Assembly: GCA_964443725.1 (NCBI GenBank)
Contig: CAYUDP010000022.1
Coordinates: forward strand, 1 to 8,934
Reading direction: 5' to 3'
Length of the DNA: 8,934 nt
From: CAYUDP01 sp964443725
Lineage (GTDB): Bacteria; Patescibacteriota; Minisyncoccia; Phycocordibacterales; JAKFXT01
Shown here: positions 6,295 to 8,934 of the stretch, piece by piece
How positions within the stretch are numbered: the stretch's first letter is position 1
Layout: each line of letters opens with the position of its first letter
Program-made: the position numbers and the translations under genes
The notes under the pieces: generated by a model
What the model was told of the DNA's origin: nothing
The model's database searches: none
Seen by the model: only the letters and a program-made list of their open reading frames with translations

Positions 6295-7860
6295 TTAATT
6301 AGCAAAAATTCTCCAAACATTCTCAGTGTACACATACCAACTATATATTTTTGAAAATCTTTCTGTCGGAGTGGTTATNNNNNNNNNNNNNNNNNNNNNN
6401 NNNNNNNNNNNNNNNNNNNNNNNNNNNNNNNNNNNNNNNNNNNNNNNNNNNNNNNNNNNNNNNNNNNNNNNNNNNNNNTCAAATTTCCTAGGTCTTATTA
6501 TGTTTTGATTTAAGTCGCCCGGCTCATACACTTTCAAATCTACTTGTGCGCCAAGTTTTTCCCAGTTCTCTTTCAGAAGTTTGGCTGTTTTTTCAAGGTC
6601 AGATACATTTGACGTGTAGAGTGTAAACTTGAGCACTATCTTTTCTTCCTTTTTTGATTTTTTATCTTTTTTTAGTATTTTTTCAAAAACTTTGTCTGAA
6701 TCATTATATTGCCAACCATTATTAGTTAGCATTTTCCTTCCTTCTTCTATACTTCCACTTGTTGGTGCTGAATAATCAAATGGTAGGGGGCCGTCTTTTT
6801 CGTTGCCAAAACCTAGTAATATCTTTTCTATCATATCTGTCCTGTTTGTGGAAATGCTCAAAGCTTTTCTGACTTCCTCGTGTGTGAAGATTGGAGCTTC
6901 ATTTTGATTTAAAAATACAGCTATTATTCTAGGCATTGGGGAGGCGATTATTTCGGCGTTCTTCCCTAGTAGCGGGACGCTTTCAGGGGATATGCCAGAC
7001 AAAGAATCTATTTCTCCGTTTTTATATGCTTCGAAAACAGCCCTTTCGTTTGGGTATAATATTATATCTATTTCACTTATATGCGGTTTGCCTAGAGTAA
7101 AATTATCAAATGGCTCCAATATATATTTTTCTGGTAAACCAGATGTGCTATAAGATATTTCCTTTATTCTGTATGGGCCTGTACCTACTGGATCTTTGAA
7201 GTTATGTTGAGAGAGGGGGAAGTTGTCTGAATTTGTGTCTTTCCAATAATTTTTGGGGAGTATACCGATACTTGTGTTTACTATAAATGGGGCATAACTT
7301 GATTTTAGATGAAAGGCGACTTCTTTTTCAGAAATTTTTTCAAGACTGACACCATCGAAACTTGCTCTCTTGGGGCTTTTGTTTGCTGGATCTTGTATTT
7401 TGTTTATTGTGAATATAACATCTTCTGCAGTTACGTTTGTTCCGTCTTGAAACTTTGCTTTATTTCTTATCGTAAAAGTGTATGTCTTACCGTCATCTGA
7501 TATTTCGTATTTTTCGGCTAAATCTGGGACAACACTTCCGTCTGGCATTATTCTAGTTAGTCCAGAGTAAACTAAGGAAGACAGATCTCTATCTGAATCG
7601 GATATCATAAGTACTGGATTTATAAAACGTGGGGTACCTATTATCCCCTCCGTAAATTTACCGCCATCTTTCGGTATTTCTTTTGTGAAGACTGATGAAA
7701 TGTTCATCAAAATCGATATAACACTACCGGCAAGTATCATGGATAGGCCAATAAATATAAATCTTTCCAATATTGAAAAGTGCCCCATTGCTCTTCGCAT
7801 GGATTCTTTTATGGAGGATATAAACCCTTTACGGGCGTAAACTTTTCTTATTTGATCCAC
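6295..7860 (-). CDS. Membrane-anchored ABC transporter peptide-binding protein (SBP_bac_5), interrupted by assembly gap
   Basis: Extracellular solute-binding protein of the DppA/OppA family, which captures oligopeptides for an ABC importer. It has a basic cytoplasmic N-terminus, a membrane helix at about 34-53, and then the family signature (LVYSGLTRIMPDGSVVPDLAEKY, about 96-118, and YTFTIRNKAKFQDG...TAEDVIFTI, 127-152). VGTGPYRI (225-232) is the second typical motif. No lipobox is present, so the helix is the anchor. A run of 100 N replaces part of the C-terminal lobe; the tail after it (RFSKIYSWYVYTENVWRIF) fits the family C-terminus. The start is GTG 7860, with a stop nine bases upstream; Met21 (ATG 7800) is an alternative that keeps the helix. 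No permease or ATPase genes are adjacent. Confidence 0.9.
   Translation of the reverse strand: MDQIRKVYARKGFISSIKESMRRAMGHFSILERFIFIGLSMILAGSVISILMNISSVFTKEIPKDGGKFTEGIIGTPRFINPVLMISDSDRDLSSLVYSGLTRIMPDGSVVPDLAEKYEISDDGKTYTFTIRNKAKFQDGTNVTAEDVIFTINKIQDPANKSPKRASFDGVSLEKISEKEVAFHLKSSYAPFIVNTSIGILPKNYWKDTNSDNFPLSQHNFKDPVGTGPYRIKEISYSTSGLPEKYILEPFDNFTLGKPHISEIDIILYPNERAVFEAYKNGEIDSLSGISPESVPLLGKNAEIIASPMPRIIAVFLNQNEAPIFTHEEVRKALSISTNRTDMIEKILLGFGNEKDGPLPFDYSAPTSGSIEEGRKMLTNNGWQYNDSDKVFEKILKKDKKSKKEEKIVLKFTLYTSNVSDLEKTAKLLKENWEKLGAQVDLKVYEPGDLNQNIIRPRKFXXXXXXXXXXXXXXXXXXXXXXXXXXXXXXXXXXITTPTERFSKIYSWYVYTENVWRIFAN
6379..6478. other. Assembly gap of 100 N
   Basis: Exactly 100 N bases, the conventional placeholder for a scaffold gap of unknown length, lie inside the peptide-binding gene. 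The reading frames on both sides belong to the same protein. The true missing length is not shown by the N count. Confidence 0.97.
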
Positions 7861-7882
7861 AATAATTTACACAAGAACTTCT

Positions 7883-7904
7883 CGCTTAATACATATTATA
7901 AGCG
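7883..7904 (-). promoter_or_regulatory. Putative promoter and overlapping dyad of the peptide-binding gene
   Basis: On the minus strand TATAAT (7900 to 7895) would give a start near 7888 and a leader of about 28 bases before GTG 7860. It is embedded in an inverted repeat, CGCTTA (7883-7888) and TAAGCG (7899-7904), with a ten-base loop. A second TATAAT occurs at 7922-7917. The -35 match is weak (TTATAA). This could be a regulated secondary promoter within the secG unit or chance in AT-rich DNA. Confidence 0.35.
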
Positions 7905-7936
7905 CAAAGTTAAATAATTATAAAGTAATACGTTGT

Positions 7937-8170
7937 TTATTTCTGTACCAAAAGTGAGAGTATGGACAAAAGTACGAACAAGACAGCAATAACTACTGTT
8001 GCCATGAACATGTATTTTTCGGCCCCTCTTCTCGAGGAGTATCCAAAACCATCTCCACCACCGAAAGCACCCCCTACTCCAGCACCACGTTGTTGAAGTA
8101 GTATCGCCCCAACCATGATCAAAGATATGGCCAATTGAGTGTATGGTAAATAAGTTGAAATCATCTGCAT
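7937..8170 (-). CDS. secG: Preprotein translocase subunit SecG
   Basis: Small auxiliary subunit of the SecYEG protein-conducting channel in the cytoplasmic membrane. The 77-residue protein has two transmembrane helices (about 8-25 and 53-74) joined by the diagnostic cytoplasmic loop LLQQRGAGVGGAFGGGDGFGYSSRRGAEK, matching the family pattern of QRG followed by GGAFGGG. The frame is open back to a TTG at 8206, but that start would place the -10 promoter inside the gene; ATG 8170 lies nine bases after the TATAAT and is preferred, with ATG 8164 as the alternative. It is the first gene of a minus-strand run with the peptide-binding protein (76-base gap) and RNase J, and it is divergent from groES. 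Confidence 0.93.
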   Translation of the reverse strand: MQMISTYLPYTQLAISLIMVGAILLQQRGAGVGGAFGGGDGFGYSSRRGAEKYMFMATVVIAVLFVLLSILSLLVQK

Positions 8171-8179
8171 TGGTCGTAT

Positions 8180-8188
8180 ATTATAACA
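8180..8188 (-). promoter_or_regulatory. Extended -10 promoter of secG
   Basis: TG-T-TATAAT on the minus strand is a perfect extended -10, ending nine bases before ATG 8170. A possible -35, TTGCAA, has a short 15-base spacer. The predicted leader is about three bases and no Shine-Dalgarno sequence is present. Confidence 0.65.
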
Positions 8189-8223
8189 CTTTTTCTTGAT
8201 TTGCAATGGTCTATTATGGGCTT

Positions 8224-8252
8224 TTGACTAAACCCAGTTTAATCAATATAAT
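8224..8252 (+). promoter_or_regulatory. groESL promoter with overlapping palindromic operator
   Basis: TTGACT (8224-8229) and TATAAT (8247-8252) are spaced by exactly 17 bases, making this the best sigma-70-type promoter in the window. Transcription would start near 8259, leaving a leader of about 70 bases. A palindrome with arms TTGACTAAAC (8224-8233) and GTTTAATCAA (8237-8246), one mismatch and a three-base centre, covers the -35 box and the whole spacer and abuts the -10 box. That placement suits a repressor site. It does not match CIRCE, the HrcA operator. Confidence 0.6.
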
Positions 8253-8265
8253 GAGTCGCACTTAA

Positions 8266-8301
8266 AAACAGTAAGGCCTATTGGCAATTAAATTACTGTT
8301 T
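8266..8301 (+). repeat. Inverted repeat in the groES leader
   Basis: AAACAGTAA (8266-8274) and TTACTGTTT (8293-8301) are perfect nine-base complements separated by 18 bases, with a small inner GCC-TATT-GGC (8276-8285). It lies between the predicted transcription start and the groES ATG, so it would form an RNA stem-loop 28 bases before the start codon. It could be an operator, an RNA thermometer-like element or an mRNA stabiliser. No U tract follows, so it is not a standard terminator. Confidence 0.45.
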
Positions 8302-8329
8302 GTTTATTAAATTAAATTTATTAACACTT

Positions 8330-8680
8330 ATGAATAAAAAAGGAAAAAATACACCGGCTCAAAAAAACTCAAAGAAGGCGGAGAGTGTTCCCTTGATCCC
8401 TCTTAGGGATTGGGTGCTAATAAAAGAAGAAATGCATAATGTTGGTGAAGAGAAAACTTTGTCAGGAATAATAATCCCAGCTTCTGGTGACAAAAACGAA
8501 AGTACAAAAAGAGGAAAAGTTGTTGCCATTGGCGAAGGAAAAATTGAAGACGGGAAGAAAATCCCTGTATCTGTTTCTGTTGGAGACGTTGTTATATACC
8601 AATGGGGAGATAAGATGAAAATTGGTGGAGAAGAGTTTACTTTAGTAAAAGATAGTGAAATCATCGCAAAGGCGAAATAA
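8330..8680 (+). CDS. groES: Co-chaperonin GroES
   Basis: Heptameric lid of the GroEL folding chamber in the cytoplasm. The 116-residue protein has a lysine-rich extension (1-19, six Lys) before the canonical start of the fold at VPLIPLRDWVLIKEE (20-34). The mobile loop that contacts GroEL is at about 36-58, with the hydrophobic tripeptide Ile47-Ile48-Ile49 equivalent to IVL in the E. coli protein. RGKVVAIGEG (61-70), VGDVVIY (84-90) and the C-terminal EEFTLVKDSEIIA complete the family pattern. Usual length is about 95 residues. ATG 8330 is preferred over an in-frame TTG at 8300, which lies in the leader repeat. No good Shine-Dalgarno is seen. groEL follows after 25 bases, the standard groESL operon. 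Confidence 0.95.
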   Translation: MNKKGKNTPAQKNSKKAESVPLIPLRDWVLIKEEMHNVGEEKTLSGIIIPASGDKNESTKRGKVVAIGEGKIEDGKKIPVSVSVGDVVIYQWGDKMKIGGEEFTLVKDSEIIAKAK

Positions 8681-8705
8681 TTTTTATCGATTAAACAAAA
8701 GATGT

Positions 8706-8934
8706 ATGGCAAAAGTAATAATATACAACGAAAAAGCTCGTGAGAAATTATCAAATGGAGTAAATGCTATATCAGATGCAGTAAAAATAACTCTAGGTCC
8801 TCGTGGTAGGAATGTTGTCTTAGACAAGGGATATGGCACTCCAACCATTACAAATGATGGAGTATCTATCGCAAGGGACATAACATTGTCTGATAAGTTT
8901 GAAAACTTGGGAGCAGAGATTGCTAAGGAGGTTG
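8706..8934 (+). CDS. groEL: Chaperonin GroEL, N-terminal part (runs off the window)
   Basis: ATP-driven 60-kDa chaperonin that folds proteins with GroES. Only the first 76 codons are in the window. The translation begins MAKVIIYNEKAREKLSNG and contains the equatorial ATP-binding sequences VKITLGPRGRNVVLDKGYG and TITNDGVSIARDI, then DKFENLGAEIAKEV, all in register with the family. Lys is replaced by Arg in the usual LGPKGRNVVL. ATG 8706 is chosen because MAK is the normal GroEL start; an overlapping ATG at 8702 is out of frame. It is 25 bases downstream of groES with only a weak AAAAGA upstream, and is expected to share the groES promoter. Confidence 0.97.
   Translation, partial: MAKVIIYNEKAREKLSNGVNAISDAVKITLGPRGRNVVLDKGYGTPTITNDGVSIARDITLSDKFENLGAEIAKEV

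Noticed and set aside
8171..8206. Longer SecG starting at TTG 8206
   Set aside because: It would add 12 residues encoded by the -10 region; the ATG at 8170 immediately follows a perfect extended -10 box.
8250..8330. CIRCE element for HrcA control of groESL
   Set aside because: I looked for TTAGCACTC-N9-GAGTGCTAA; GAGTCGCACTT at 8253-8263 is only superficially similar and has no matching arm.
8359..8754. A 131-codon open frame on the minus strand
   Set aside because: It is antisense to groES and the start of groEL, both certain, and its product has no coherent features.
1..8934. UGA recoded as glycine, as in Absconditabacteria and Gracilibacteria
   Set aside because: No gene needs an in-frame TGA to be read through; all families read full length in the standard code. 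The lack of TGA stops is consistent with AT-rich codon choice.

Overview
The window looks like chromosomal DNA of a Candidate Phyla Radiation (Patescibacteria) bacterium, most likely of the Parcubacteria/Nomurabacteria type. The evidence is AT-rich, tightly packed sequence; small core proteins; a membrane-anchored SBP_bac_5 peptide-binding protein of the kind common in these genomes; DUF7282-like and Gmad2-like extracytoplasmic proteins; and an RNase J with a long basic N-terminal tail. Of the ten stop codons visible, nine are TAA, one is TAG and none is TGA. All genes read normally in the standard code. The lineage is an inference from protein character, not from a marker gene.

Layout. At 1-261 lies the end of an unidentified membrane protein. 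At 304-1657 is an overlapping adk-like/map pair, the same order as inside the classical secY-adk-map ribosomal cluster but here without secY. At 1762-2920 are two small, N-terminally anchored extracytoplasmic proteins, one DUF7282-like and one Gmad2-like, separated by a strong hairpin terminator. A 12-helix MFS permease (2922-4121, minus) converges on them with one base between the stop codons. On the minus strand, secG (7937-8170), a peptide-binding protein (6295-7860, interrupted by 100 N) and RNase J (4210-6258) form a probable transcription unit ending in a clear terminator at 4179-4211. Divergent from secG is groES (8330-8680), followed by the start of groEL, which runs off the window.

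How the genes fit together. adk, map, RNase J, SecG and GroES/GroEL are housekeeping functions: nucleotide balance, N-terminal Met removal, RNA decay and processing, protein export and folding. The peptide-binding protein and the MFS permease deal with uptake or efflux, as expected of a nutrient-scavenging cell. The DUF7282 and Gmad2 proteins face outward and their functions are unknown.

Most notable observations. (1) Four genes (adk, the DUF7282 gene, MFS and secG) have a good -10 box only 6-9 bases before the start codon and no Shine-Dalgarno sequence, which points to leaderless or nearly leaderless mRNAs. The internal gene map, by contrast, has an AAAGG site. (2) The groESL promoter carries a 23-bp imperfect palindrome covering its -35 box and spacer. 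It is not CIRCE and is a candidate heat-shock operator. A second inverted repeat lies in the groES leader. I found no CRISPR array, insertion sequence, tRNA or rRNA, and no evidence for a large new system.
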